Source: Comamonadaceae bacterium (GTDB lineage Bacteria > Pseudomonadota > Gammaproteobacteria > Burkholderiales > Rhodocyclaceae). From it: 64,000 bases of DNA. Positions 16,734 to 24,603 of this stretch are shown piece by piece (position 1 is the stretch's first letter; each line of letters begins with the position of its first letter). The stretch covers positions 1-64,000 of the forward strand of contig JANLJE010000003.1 in NCBI GenBank assembly GCA_029255645.1. The letters are read 5' to 3'. The translations under genes and the position numbers were made by a program. Under the pieces are notes generated by a model. It did not search any database and was not told the DNA's origin. It worked only from the letters and a program-made list of their open reading frames with translations.

Positions 16734-18121
16734 GGCGATGAGCTTGTCAATTGTAGGGCGTTCCCGTAAATCTCCGCTGCCGTGGCGTTCCAAGGATGGG
16801 GGCGGTAGCGGGCGGCGATGTCGGCGTTCCTGGCGTCGACCCACTCGGGATGGGTGATGAGGAAACGCAGTTTGTCCACCCAGGCGGGCAGGTCCCAGGG
16901 GTCGAGATAGTCGACGAAGTCCTGCCCGACTTCGGGTAGGGAGGAGGTGCTGGAACAGAGGCAGTATTTGCCAAAGGCGAGGCTCTCGGCCACCGGCAGC
17001 CCCCAGCCTTCATAAAGGGAGGGGTAGAGGGTGAAGCGGGCGTGCTGGTAGAGGACGGCGAGATCGGCATCATTGACGTGGTTCAACTGCACGATGCGGC
17101 CCTGGATGCGGGGGTCGAGGCGGATGTCGGAGAGGAGTTCCTGGACGCCCCAGCCGGGCATGCCGACGAATACCAGCTGCGGCAGGTCGAGCCCTTGTTC
17201 GGCCAGCCGGGTATAGGCCCGGTAGAGGATTTCGTGGTTCTTGCGCCGCTCGATGGTGGAGACGAAGAGGAGATAGGGGCGTTCGAGCAGGGGGGCGATG
17301 GCCGGGGAAACCGGGGCGGAGCTTGCGGCGGCGGGGAGGATGTCGCCCCCGAGGTGCACCCGCCGGGCATCGGGGGCGGGGACGCCGAGGCGTTGCATGA
17401 GTTCGAGCAAGTCCCGGCGGGTGGAGTCGGAGATGCAGAGGATGCGGTCCGCCGCCCAGGCTAGGTCGGCAAAGTAATGGGCGAACTGGCGCGATACGTC
17501 GGCGACGCACAGCTGGGGCAGCTTGACGGGAATGGTGTCGTAGCAGAAGAACAGGCATTTGAAGCCTTGCTCCTGCTTGAGGAGATAGAGATCGGCCATG
17601 TTCTTGTAGTCCCAGTCGAGCCCCATGGAGACATAGACGCTGCCGGGCGGCAAGGTGATTCCGGGTACGGCGGGGGCTGATGCCCGGGGGGCCAGCCATG
17701 GCTTCAGGCGCTGCCAGGCGACCCAGAGCTTGTGGTACAGCGCATTGGCGCTGGGGCGGATACGCTTCAGGAAGTCATGGAGGCGCCGTTCCAGCCCTGG
17801 GGGGAGACGGGCAAGGCTGGATTTGATTTTGTGCTCCAGATGGGCCTTTCTGCCTCGAGGCATGGGCGCCGCCGCCGATCGGGTCTGGCAGGTATCGATG
17901 CGTTGAAGTTGCGCTTCGACTTCTTGCCGGGTAACCGGGTAAAAGCATTTGCCGGACTTGTCATAGCGGCAGAACCGGACTTCCTGCCCGGTCTGAAGCA
18001 ACCATTGGCAGAACTGGTGTTCGACCCGGATGATGCCGACGGCGGGCCGCTGCCAGTGCAAAAGGGTGGTGACGTCGACCCAGAGGGAGGGGGCTGGCGT
18101 CATGGTGGGGTCGGGTTTCAT
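16730..18121 (-). CDS. GT4 family glycosyltransferase
   Basis: A 463-residue protein starting at the ATG at 18121 that overlaps the upstream stop (ATGA). The C-terminal Rossmann half carries YLLFVSTIERRKNHEILYRAY, the donor-binding FTLYPSLYEGWGLPVAESLAFGK with its EX7E pair, and SLPEVG: a classic GT4 retaining transferase. The N-terminal acceptor half includes a basic coiled stretch (about 90-150). It belongs to the ABC-exported polysaccharide cluster and probably adds one of the repeat-unit or adaptor sugars in the cytoplasm. Confidence 0.85.
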   Translation of the reverse strand: MKPDPTMTPAPSLWVDVTTLLHWQRPAVGIIRVEHQFCQWLLQTGQEVRFCRYDKSGKCFYPVTRQEVEAQLQRIDTCQTRSAAAPMPRGRKAHLEHKIKSSLARLPPGLERRLHDFLKRIRPSANALYHKLWVAWQRLKPWLAPRASAPAVPGITLPPGSVYVSMGLDWDYKNMADLYLLKQEQGFKCLFFCYDTIPVKLPQLCVADVSRQFAHYFADLAWAADRILCISDSTRRDLLELMQRLGVPAPDARRVHLGGDILPAAASSAPVSPAIAPLLERPYLLFVSTIERRKNHEILYRAYTRLAEQGLDLPQLVFVGMPGWGVQELLSDIRLDPRIQGRIVQLNHVNDADLAVLYQHARFTLYPSLYEGWGLPVAESLAFGKYCLCSSTSSLPEVGQDFVDYLDPWDLPAWVDKLRFLITHPEWVDARNADIAARYRPHPWNATAAEIYGNALQLTSSSP

Positions 18122-19332
18122 GCTGCGAGTACCTCCTGCACCGCCTCGATCATGGCTTTCAGGGTATGGCACCAGAGCAGTTGCTGACGTTGTGCCTGGG
18201 CTTGTGGATCGGGGGCCTGGGCCGGGCATTGCAACAGTTCCGCCAGGATTTTCCTGAACGGTGCGCCGGGTTCGGCCTGATGCACGCCCGGGAGCCCGAG
18301 GTAGTCATGAAAGCCCCGGAAACTGGTGGGGGTGCCGAGGACGTATTTTCCCGAGTACAGGGCTTCGGCCGTCTTGATGTTGGAGCCTCCGCCGGCACAA
18401 AGGGGGAGGATGATGAGGTGGGCGAGGTTCTTGACGGCGGCCAGGGCGGGTTCGTCCACCAGCCCCAGCACTTGCACACGGGATTGGTTGAGCGGACCCC
18501 AGGTCTGGAAACGGGGGTGTTCCAGCACATGGGAGCCTACGCCCCCCAGGATGACGATGCGACGATCGGGCGGCAGAAAACCCAGGGAGTCTCCCAACGC
18601 ATCAAAGAAGCCGGAGATGTTGGGGGGGTGGGCGCTGCCGACGAAGAGGGCAAAGGGCCGGGAGGGGAGCCGCGACTTCCAGGCGGTCAGGGCGGCTTCA
18701 CTGGCATGCCAGGCGGAAATGCCGTTGGCGGCCAGCACCACGGGCTTGCCGGAGCGCTGGGCAAGCACCGCCCGATCCGCCGTGGAGACGGCCAGTATCA
18801 CGTCTGCCAGGGCGCAGGCTTCGTCTTCGAGCCGGGCGATGGCGGCGGCGATGGCGTCGGCTTCGGCGATGCCGTATTGGCGCAGGATGGTGGCTTTCAA
18901 GGGGGCTTCGATGTTCTGGGAGCCATAGACGATGCGCGCCCGGGGAAAGCGCCCTTCTTGCTTCCAGCGCCTGACCAGGGGCAGCAGCCAGGGTTGTTCC
19001 AGGTGGATGAGCTGGGGCTCGCCTTGCACGGCCTGGGTCAGCTTTTGATAGGCAGCTTGATCTCCCGCGGCGTAGTGGCCGGAGGTGAGGTCTTCGATCA
19101 GGGGGACGGCCTTGCCCTGCCAAAGTTGCCATGGCGTACTGGCCGGGTAGTGAAAATCATGTTTGCCCGCGGGCTGCCCGGCGCTGGCCGAGCGGTTGTA
19201 AAGATTGAGGGACTGGACGGTGTAGCCTTGTTCTCGATAGGCCCGGATGACTTCAGCCAGGCGGATCTGCCCGCCGTGCATGGGGACGGTGCAAGGATAG
19301 GAGCCAAGGACGAGGATGTTTCCGGATGGCAT
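18118..19332 (-). CDS. GT4-like glycosyltransferase
   Basis: A 404-residue protein. It begins ILVLGSYPCTVPMHGGQIRLAEVIRAY, a GT-B acceptor-domain start with the Gly-Gly loop. Later come YGSQNIEAPL, VLAANGIS, FALFVGSAHPPNISGFFDAL and ILPLCAGGGSNIKTAEALYSGKYVLGT, the latter replacing the usual EX7E region. Its start touches the stop of the methyltransferase gene. It probably transfers a sugar during assembly of the exported polysaccharide; donor and acceptor are unknown. Confidence 0.8.
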   Translation of the reverse strand: MPSGNILVLGSYPCTVPMHGGQIRLAEVIRAYREQGYTVQSLNLYNRSASAGQPAGKHDFHYPASTPWQLWQGKAVPLIEDLTSGHYAAGDQAAYQKLTQAVQGEPQLIHLEQPWLLPLVRRWKQEGRFPRARIVYGSQNIEAPLKATILRQYGIAEADAIAAAIARLEDEACALADVILAVSTADRAVLAQRSGKPVVLAANGISAWHASEAALTAWKSRLPSRPFALFVGSAHPPNISGFFDALGDSLGFLPPDRRIVILGGVGSHVLEHPRFQTWGPLNQSRVQVLGLVDEPALAAVKNLAHLIILPLCAGGGSNIKTAEALYSGKYVLGTPTSFRGFHDYLGLPGVHQAEPGAPFRKILAELLQCPAQAPDPQAQAQRQQLLWCHTLKAMIEAVQEVLAA

Positions 19333-20424
19333 TCAGGGGTTCTCGGGGGGGCGCGGGGGGGGTTCGGGCTTGCGGGCCAGGATGGCGTAGTCGCGCGGGC
19401 CATACAGGAGGCGCTGTGAATCCGCTTCGGGCGCCGCCGGGTTGTAATTTTCGCAGGGATTGAGGCGCAGGATGCTGGTCTGTTCAAAGCCTTGGCGTCG
19501 CACCATGAATTCGAGCAGGGCGGGTGGCAACGGCCGTTGGTGCGTGGGGTCGATCCAGAAAGTGTGACCGGCGACCTGCAGATTTTCCGGATTGGGCGTT
19601 TCCAGGATGAGGACACCCCCGGGCTTCAGGGCGCCAAGACTCAGCTCGATCAGCTTTTGCAGGCTTGTGAATTCGAGATGTTCGACCAACTGGAACGCGG
19701 ATATGCCGGCCAGACTGTTTGCTGGCTGGCGCTGCAGGTAGTTTTCTGCAAAATCCGTGACCACCCTCAGCCCTGCCTGGCGACAGGCCGCGCCATTGAT
19801 CGGGTTGAGGTCCACGCCTTCTGCGTCTATGTGGTGCCGGGCCAGTAGTTCCAGCCATTCGCCCCGGCCACAACCGAGATCGACAAAGGTTCCGGCCGGG
19901 ATTGTCCGGGTCTGGAGAAAATCCAGATAGGGCTGCAGGCGCCGTTGCAGTTCTGCCCGGGTGCCGCGGAACTGTTTTTCCAGATCCAGGTAGAAATCGT
20001 CGTCGACGGGCCCGAGGGCGCCAAGCGGGACAAAGCGGCTGGCTGCGACGGATGGATTCCCGGATGGATTCTCTGTTGCGGGCACGGCGGACTTTTGCAC
20101 GTCGGCCAGTTCCCGATAGAGTGCTGCAAACAGTTTTTCGGAAAACGCCTGTAACTGTTCCTGCTCTATTTTCTGGCCGATGGCGGTCACGATTTCCGGG
20201 TAGGTCTGCTGCAGCCATTCGATGTTGGCACGGTGATTCTGTTCTAGCCAGTCGAGCCTGGACTGAAGGCGCTGTTCCAGCCAGTCGCCCCTGGCTTCGA
20301 GCGCCGCAATGCGCTGCTGGTAGTGGGCCAGCTGGGCCGGCATGGCGCGCAGGGCTTTGAGGAAACGGAGGGCGCGCCGGAGGAAGCCTGGAGGCGGCGG
20401 GTCCGGCAAGGCTGATGGTGTCAT
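19333..20424 (-). CDS. SAM-dependent methyltransferase with N-terminal coiled coil (possible O-antigen chain terminator)
   Basis: A 363-residue protein. Residues about 25-105 are strongly helical and coiled-coil-like (LAHYQQRIAALEARGDWLEQRLQSRLDWLEQ). A conserved segment FYLDLEKQFRGTRAELQRRL precedes the class I methyltransferase core (TFVDLGCGRGEWLELLARH, motif I; AFQLVEHLEF; GGVLILETPNPEN). This set-up recalls WbdD-type enzymes, which cap the growing O-antigen and measure chain length with a coiled coil; no kinase domain is present here. Its ATG overlaps the end of the wzt-like gene, consistent with a terminator recognised by the Wzt C-terminal domain. That function is inferred. Confidence 0.75.
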   Translation of the reverse strand: MTPSALPDPPPPGFLRRALRFLKALRAMPAQLAHYQQRIAALEARGDWLEQRLQSRLDWLEQNHRANIEWLQQTYPEIVTAIGQKIEQEQLQAFSEKLFAALYRELADVQKSAVPATENPSGNPSVAASRFVPLGALGPVDDDFYLDLEKQFRGTRAELQRRLQPYLDFLQTRTIPAGTFVDLGCGRGEWLELLARHHIDAEGVDLNPINGAACRQAGLRVVTDFAENYLQRQPANSLAGISAFQLVEHLEFTSLQKLIELSLGALKPGGVLILETPNPENLQVAGHTFWIDPTHQRPLPPALLEFMVRRQGFEQTSILRLNPCENYNPAAPEADSQRLLYGPRDYAILARKPEPPPRPPENP

Positions 20425-21644
20425 TGCGGCGCGGCCTCCAGTTCGAAATCAACGGGCATGTGGCAAACCCCGATCGTGTGGCACCCTGCCGCGGGCACGA
20501 CTTGAAAGGTCACGGCCCGCTCCCACCAGTCGTAATTTCCCGCCAGGTGGTTGCTGCTGGCATGAAGGGCCACAGTCAGGCTGTAATAACTGGGGCCCAG
20601 ATTGAGGACCGGAAAAGAGAAGCGGGCGAGATAGGTTTTTCCTGCTTCCAGCGGTGTCACGGCGCTGGCGAGATGGTGGGTGTTGGTTCCAAAAACATCA
20701 TTGCCCAGCCGGTCCTTGATCAGAATGCCCACGGTGTAGTCCTGCATGGGGATCGCGGCTTCGATCAACACGTCGAGCGCAGCCGGCGCTCCGGCGCTGA
20801 GAACGGTCGTGATTTCATCATGCACGCGCCAGCAGACCTGCCGGACTCGCATCCGGCCCGTGCCGGAGCGTACCCCCTGCCCGGCGTCGACCCGCAATTC
20901 GTCATGGGCGGCCTGCGCTGCTTCGGGGACGATCAGGGCATTGTAAAAATCCAGCACGTCCGCCGGCGAGCCATCTTTGAGCACGCCCCCTTTTTCGATC
21001 AGGATGGCCCGGTCACAGAGGCTCTTGACGGCACCGGGATCGTGGGAGACGAACAGGAGGGTGGTGCCGGCCTGCCGGTACTGCCGGATGCGGTCGTAAC
21101 ATTTGTACTGGAAGTAGGCATCCCCCACCGCCAGGGCTTCGTCCACGATGAGGATGTCGGGCCGGATGGCAGTGGCGACGCTGAAGGCCAGACGCACCTG
21201 CATGCCGCTGGAGTAGATGCGGGCGGGTTTGTCAAAGTAGTCGCCCAGTTCGGCAAAAGCCGCAATTTCGTCGATTCTGTCGTTGACCTGGGCATGCGAG
21301 AGACCTTGCAGATAGGCTTGCATGAACACATTCTGGCGCCCCGTGAATTCGGGGTGAAAGCCCATGCCCAATTCGAGCAGGGCCGATATCCGCCCTCCGA
21401 GATGAACGCTGCCACAACTGGGCGCCATCACCCCGGTGATGATCTTGAGCAAGGTGCTTTTGCCCGCACCATTGCGGCCAATGATGCCGACGGATTCACC
21501 GGAGGCGATGGTGAAGTCCACCTCGCGCAGTATCCATTTTTCCGTGTGCCAGACTCCCAGACCCAGCCATTCCAGCAGACGGAACGAGGGGCGGGGATAT
21601 TCACGAAAGCTCTTGCCCAGTCCGGTAATGCGCAGATCCGCCAT
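20421..21644 (-). CDS. wzt: Polysaccharide ABC transporter ATP-binding protein with C-terminal carbohydrate-binding domain (Wzt-like)
   Basis: A 407-residue protein. The ATPase domain has Walker A GRNGAGKST, the signature YSSGMQVRLAF, Walker B ILIVDEALAVGD and the H-loop LLFVSHD. After residue ~245 comes a beta-sandwich-like extension (VLIEAAIPMQDYTVGILIKDRLGNDVFGTNT ... NLGPSYYSLTVAL), cited here only as landmarks, that matches Wzt C-terminal domains binding the capped glycan end. Pairs with the permease immediately upstream (TGATG junction) to export an undecaprenyl-linked O-antigen. Confidence 0.92.
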   Translation of the reverse strand: MADLRITGLGKSFREYPRPSFRLLEWLGLGVWHTEKWILREVDFTIASGESVGIIGRNGAGKSTLLKIITGVMAPSCGSVHLGGRISALLELGMGFHPEFTGRQNVFMQAYLQGLSHAQVNDRIDEIAAFAELGDYFDKPARIYSSGMQVRLAFSVATAIRPDILIVDEALAVGDAYFQYKCYDRIRQYRQAGTTLLFVSHDPGAVKSLCDRAILIEKGGVLKDGSPADVLDFYNALIVPEAAQAAHDELRVDAGQGVRSGTGRMRVRQVCWRVHDEITTVLSAGAPAALDVLIEAAIPMQDYTVGILIKDRLGNDVFGTNTHHLASAVTPLEAGKTYLARFSFPVLNLGPSYYSLTVALHASSNHLAGNYDWWERAVTFQVVPAAGCHTIGVCHMPVDFELEAAPQ

Positions 21645-22447
21645 CAGATTTCATCCATGATCTGGGCGCTGGCCTTGCGGTAGACCCAGGTCGACAGTGC
21701 GAGGAGGCCCAGCGCGGGAAGTGCCACGACATCGAGGGAAGCCCAGTCTGGCGGGGCCGCGTCAACGATGACGGCGTGGTAGGCCGTGATGAGGGGGGTC
21801 ATGGGGTTCATCTGCAGATAAGGGCTCAGCCAGGCGGGCAGGCTCTTGAAGGAGTACACGATCGGCGTCAGCCAGAACCAGAACTGGAAGACCAGGGCGA
21901 CGGCATTGCCCACATCCCGGAAGAAGACGTTCACCACGCCCAGGAAAAACCCCAGGGCGCTGGCAAAAATGGCTTGCAGGGCGAGGAGCGGCAGGATCAG
22001 CAGCATGATCCAGCCAGGCCAGGCGCCGCTCAGGAGCAGGAAGCCACAGAAAATCCCCCAGGAGAGGGCAAAGTTGACGCCGCTGGAAAGAAAATTGATG
22101 ACCGGCAGCACCATGCGCGGGAAGTTGTTTTTCTTGATCAGACTGGCGTTGTCGAGGAACAGGCCGGTATTGCGGGTGACCAGCTCGGAAAACCACTGCC
22201 AGGGCAGCAGACCGGCACAGATGAAGATGCTGTAGGAATAGGGCTGGCTGGCCCCCGGCACCCGGGCCTGCATGACGTGAGAAAAGATCAGGGTATAGAT
22301 GAGGATCATGGCGAAGGGCGCCAGCAAAAGCCAGAGGGCGCCGAGCAGAGAGCGCTTGAAGCGGCTCCTGAATTCACGCACGACCGAGCCGGCGATGAAG
22401 CGCCGGTAATGCCATAACTGTTTGATTTCCTGCATGAAACTAGTCAT
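21644..22447 (-). CDS. wzm: Polysaccharide ABC transporter permease (Wzm-like)
   Basis: A 267-residue protein with six transmembrane helices of the ABC-2 type. It begins with a cytoplasmic amphipathic segment and the conserved VVREFRSRFKRSLLGALWLLLAP. The ATG at 22447 has AGGTG 5 nt upstream; the longer upstream frame is not conserved-looking. It is the first gene of the minus-strand glycan operon, which runs down to the acyltransferase at 12656. The 240-bp gap to the divergent Crp/Fnr gene must hold the operon promoter. Confidence 0.9.
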   Translation of the reverse strand: MTSFMQEIKQLWHYRRFIAGSVVREFRSRFKRSLLGALWLLLAPFAMILIYTLIFSHVMQARVPGASQPYSYSIFICAGLLPWQWFSELVTRNTGLFLDNASLIKKNNFPRMVLPVINFLSSGVNFALSWGIFCGFLLLSGAWPGWIMLLILPLLALQAIFASALGFFLGVVNVFFRDVGNAVALVFQFWFWLTPIVYSFKSLPAWLSPYLQMNPMTPLITAYHAVIVDAAPPDWASLDVVALPALGLLALSTWVYRKASAQIMDEI

Positions 22448-22687
22448 TGAACACCTGAAGACAGCATCCGGGCCAGACGGGCGGGGTCTGGATCTGAAAT
22501 TGAATCGATAACCGGAATGTCCCGGCTTCACGCCAGCGCACAGCGCCAGGGCATCGTCATGGCACGCGTCAAAAGCTTGTTATTGTAGTACATTCACAGG
22601 GCATCCCCAAAAAACACAGGCTCGCCCGGCCTGGTGTTGCAGGGTTTCATTTTTGTGCGGTGTGCGACTTCGTACCCATTCCTTGCC

Positions 22688-23455
22688 ATGACAACCACGC
22701 TTCCTCCTGATTCCACTCCTGCCCCGGATTCCTCTTCTGCGCCGGCAGGCCCCAAGCCGGATGCGATCACGGTCAATCTGCACAATATCCCCATGCTGCG
22801 GGGGCTGGACCCGGAAACGATGAGTTTCGTTGCCCGCTCCCTGACCGTGAAGCGGGTGGGCAAAGGGGTCCATGTGCTGCACAAGGGCGGGCCGGGGGAT
22901 CATCTGCTGTTCTTGCTGGCAGGCCGCCTGCAGGTGGTGGATATCACGATGGAGGGGAAGGAGATCGGGCTTTCCTTCATCGAACCGGGGGATTATTTCG
23001 GCGAGCTTTCGATCATCGACGACCTGCCCCGCTCGGCTTCGATCGTGGCCTGCGAGGTGTCGCTGATCGCGCTTTTGCCGCGGCCCCAGGCCCAGGCGCT
23101 GATCTACAAGAATCCCCTGGTGGCCGAACGGGTCCTGAAGCGGATGACGGCTTCCCTGCGCGCTTCTTCCAACTATCGCGCCATCCTCGGCTTGCCCAAT
23201 GCCTTTCAGCGCGTGTATGCCCTGCTGCAACAGTTCACCATCACTGCCCCCGGCGGCCTGGTGGTGATCGAGAAATTGCCGACCCAGCAGGAAATGGCGA
23301 TCATGGTGAATACCAGCCGGGAAACCGTGTCCCGCGCGGTCCAGGGCTTGATCCAGCGCGGCATCGTGGAAAAAGACCTGCGCCGCCTCATCGTGCGCAA
23401 GCCGGCCGAGTTGCTGGCGGCGGCCAATGGTGAAGCGCTGGCGGGACAGGCTTGA
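22688..23455 (+). CDS. Crp/Fnr-family transcription regulator
   Basis: A 255-residue protein starting at ATG 22688 after a Pro/Ser/Ala-rich head (about 1-30). The cyclic-nucleotide-binding fold spans about 35-150 (HKGGPGDHLLFLLAGRLQVVDI; IGLSFIEPGDYFGELSIIDDLPRSASIVA). The GELS...PRSAS phosphate-binding-cassette-like motif keeps the Glu and Arg typical of cAMP binders. A C-terminal winged helix (LPTQQEMAIMVNTSRETVSRAVQGL) binds DNA. No cysteines for an Fe-S cluster are seen. It lies upstream of a glycosyltransferase and a class III cyclase on the same strand and divergent from the wzm operon, so it could sense cAMP and regulate surface glycan genes; that link is inferred. Confidence 0.85.
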   Translation: MTTTLPPDSTPAPDSSSAPAGPKPDAITVNLHNIPMLRGLDPETMSFVARSLTVKRVGKGVHVLHKGGPGDHLLFLLAGRLQVVDITMEGKEIGLSFIEPGDYFGELSIIDDLPRSASIVACEVSLIALLPRPQAQALIYKNPLVAERVLKRMTASLRASSNYRAILGLPNAFQRVYALLQQFTITAPGGLVVIEKLPTQQEMAIMVNTSRETVSRAVQGLIQRGIVEKDLRRLIVRKPAELLAAANGEALAGQA

Positions 23456-23474
23456 GCCACTTGCCGAGACTCCG

Positions 23475-24602
23475 ATGAAAGTTGCTTTTGGCTCCACCAT
23501 CCTCGTCCAGGCACTCAAGCGCGATGCCGTGGACGGCATTGGCAGTTATTCACGCGAACTCTGGCAAAGGCTGAGCACTCTGGAGAACACGGCCCTTCTG
23601 CCCTATGTGTTCGCGTCCGGTGAGGCGGCTTCTCCCTTGGGCAGGACGCTTGGCCTGGGGCCCTTTGCCTGGCAGGCGCTGTTCGCCCAATTTTCAGGCA
23701 TGGCTTTCCCCTTGGCTTCGCATCGCCTGCCGGTGGATATCGATCTGGTGCATGCGACGGATCATCTTATCCCGGTGCTCAGGCGCACACCGGTCATTGC
23801 CACCCTCATGGATGCGATTCCCCTGGCGCATCCGGAATGGGTTTCCTTGCGGCTGCGCCAACTCAAGAACCTGATGTGGTGCCAGGCTGCCCGCAAAGCC
23901 AGGCGCGTACTGACGATCTCCGAGCATGCCAGAAGTGAAATCGTCGAGTGGTTCGGGATTCCCGAGGCGCGCATCAGCGTAACGCCGCTGGGAGTGGATC
24001 AGCGCTGGTTCATGCCGCCTTCCGAGGCGGAGTGCCAGCGGGTATCCCGCACGCTTCACCTGCCTCCCGCTTATTTTCTTTTTCTTGGCACCTTGCAACC
24101 CCGCAAGAATCTGATGACGCTGATCAAGGCGCATCGAGCCTTGCCATTGGCGATGCGCCAGGCGTTTCCTCTGGTGGTGGCGGGGCGCGCAGGGTGGTCC
24201 TGCGGCGCCGAAGTGTCGGCCTTGCGGGAGGGCGACAGCGGTATGTTGCGCTGGCTGAATTTCGTTCCCGATCGTGATCTGGTTCCTTTGGTGCATGGCG
24301 CCCGCGCCTTGATTTTTCCTTCGCTGCACGAGGGTTTTGGTTTGCCGGTGCTGGAGGCCTTTGCTGCCCGCACGCCGGTCATCTGTTCGAATACCAGTTC
24401 CTTGCCCGAGGTTGCCGGGGATGCTGCGCTGCTGATTCAGCCGGAGGATGCCGGCCAGATGGCGGAGGCCATGCTGCAAGTGATCGATAACGGCGCCCTG
24501 ACGGAGCGCTTGCTCGACCGGGGACTGTTGCGGGCACGCCAATTTACCTGGGAGCGCACGGCCGCGCTGACGCGGCAGGCTTATCAGGAGGCGCTTTCCT
24601 GA
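23475..24602 (+). CDS. GT4 family glycosyltransferase
   Basis: A 375-residue protein with its ATG at 23475, 20 bp after the regulator stop. GT-B fold: IGSYSRELWQRL near the start, DLVHATDHLIPVL, then the C-terminal donor domain with YFLFLGTLQPRKNLMTLIKAH, GARALIFPSLHEGFGLPVLEAFA (EX7E) and SLPEVAGDAALL. This is a mannosyl/rhamnosyltransferase-like profile, but the sugar cannot be assigned. It sits between a Crp-type regulator and a nucleotide cyclase, with only 1 bp to the cyclase start. Confidence 0.88.
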   Translation: MKVAFGSTILVQALKRDAVDGIGSYSRELWQRLSTLENTALLPYVFASGEAASPLGRTLGLGPFAWQALFAQFSGMAFPLASHRLPVDIDLVHATDHLIPVLRRTPVIATLMDAIPLAHPEWVSLRLRQLKNLMWCQAARKARRVLTISEHARSEIVEWFGIPEARISVTPLGVDQRWFMPPSEAECQRVSRTLHLPPAYFLFLGTLQPRKNLMTLIKAHRALPLAMRQAFPLVVAGRAGWSCGAEVSALREGDSGMLRWLNFVPDRDLVPLVHGARALIFPSLHEGFGLPVLEAFAARTPVICSNTSSLPEVAGDAALLIQPEDAGQMAEAMLQVIDNGALTERLLDRGLLRARQFTWERTAALTRQAYQEALS

Positions 24603-24603
24603 C

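Noticed and set aside
22580..23539. 319-codon minus-strand frame opposite the Crp/Fnr gene
   Set aside because: Low-complexity His/Gln-rich antisense translation; the plus strand carries a clear cNMP-binding and winged-helix protein.
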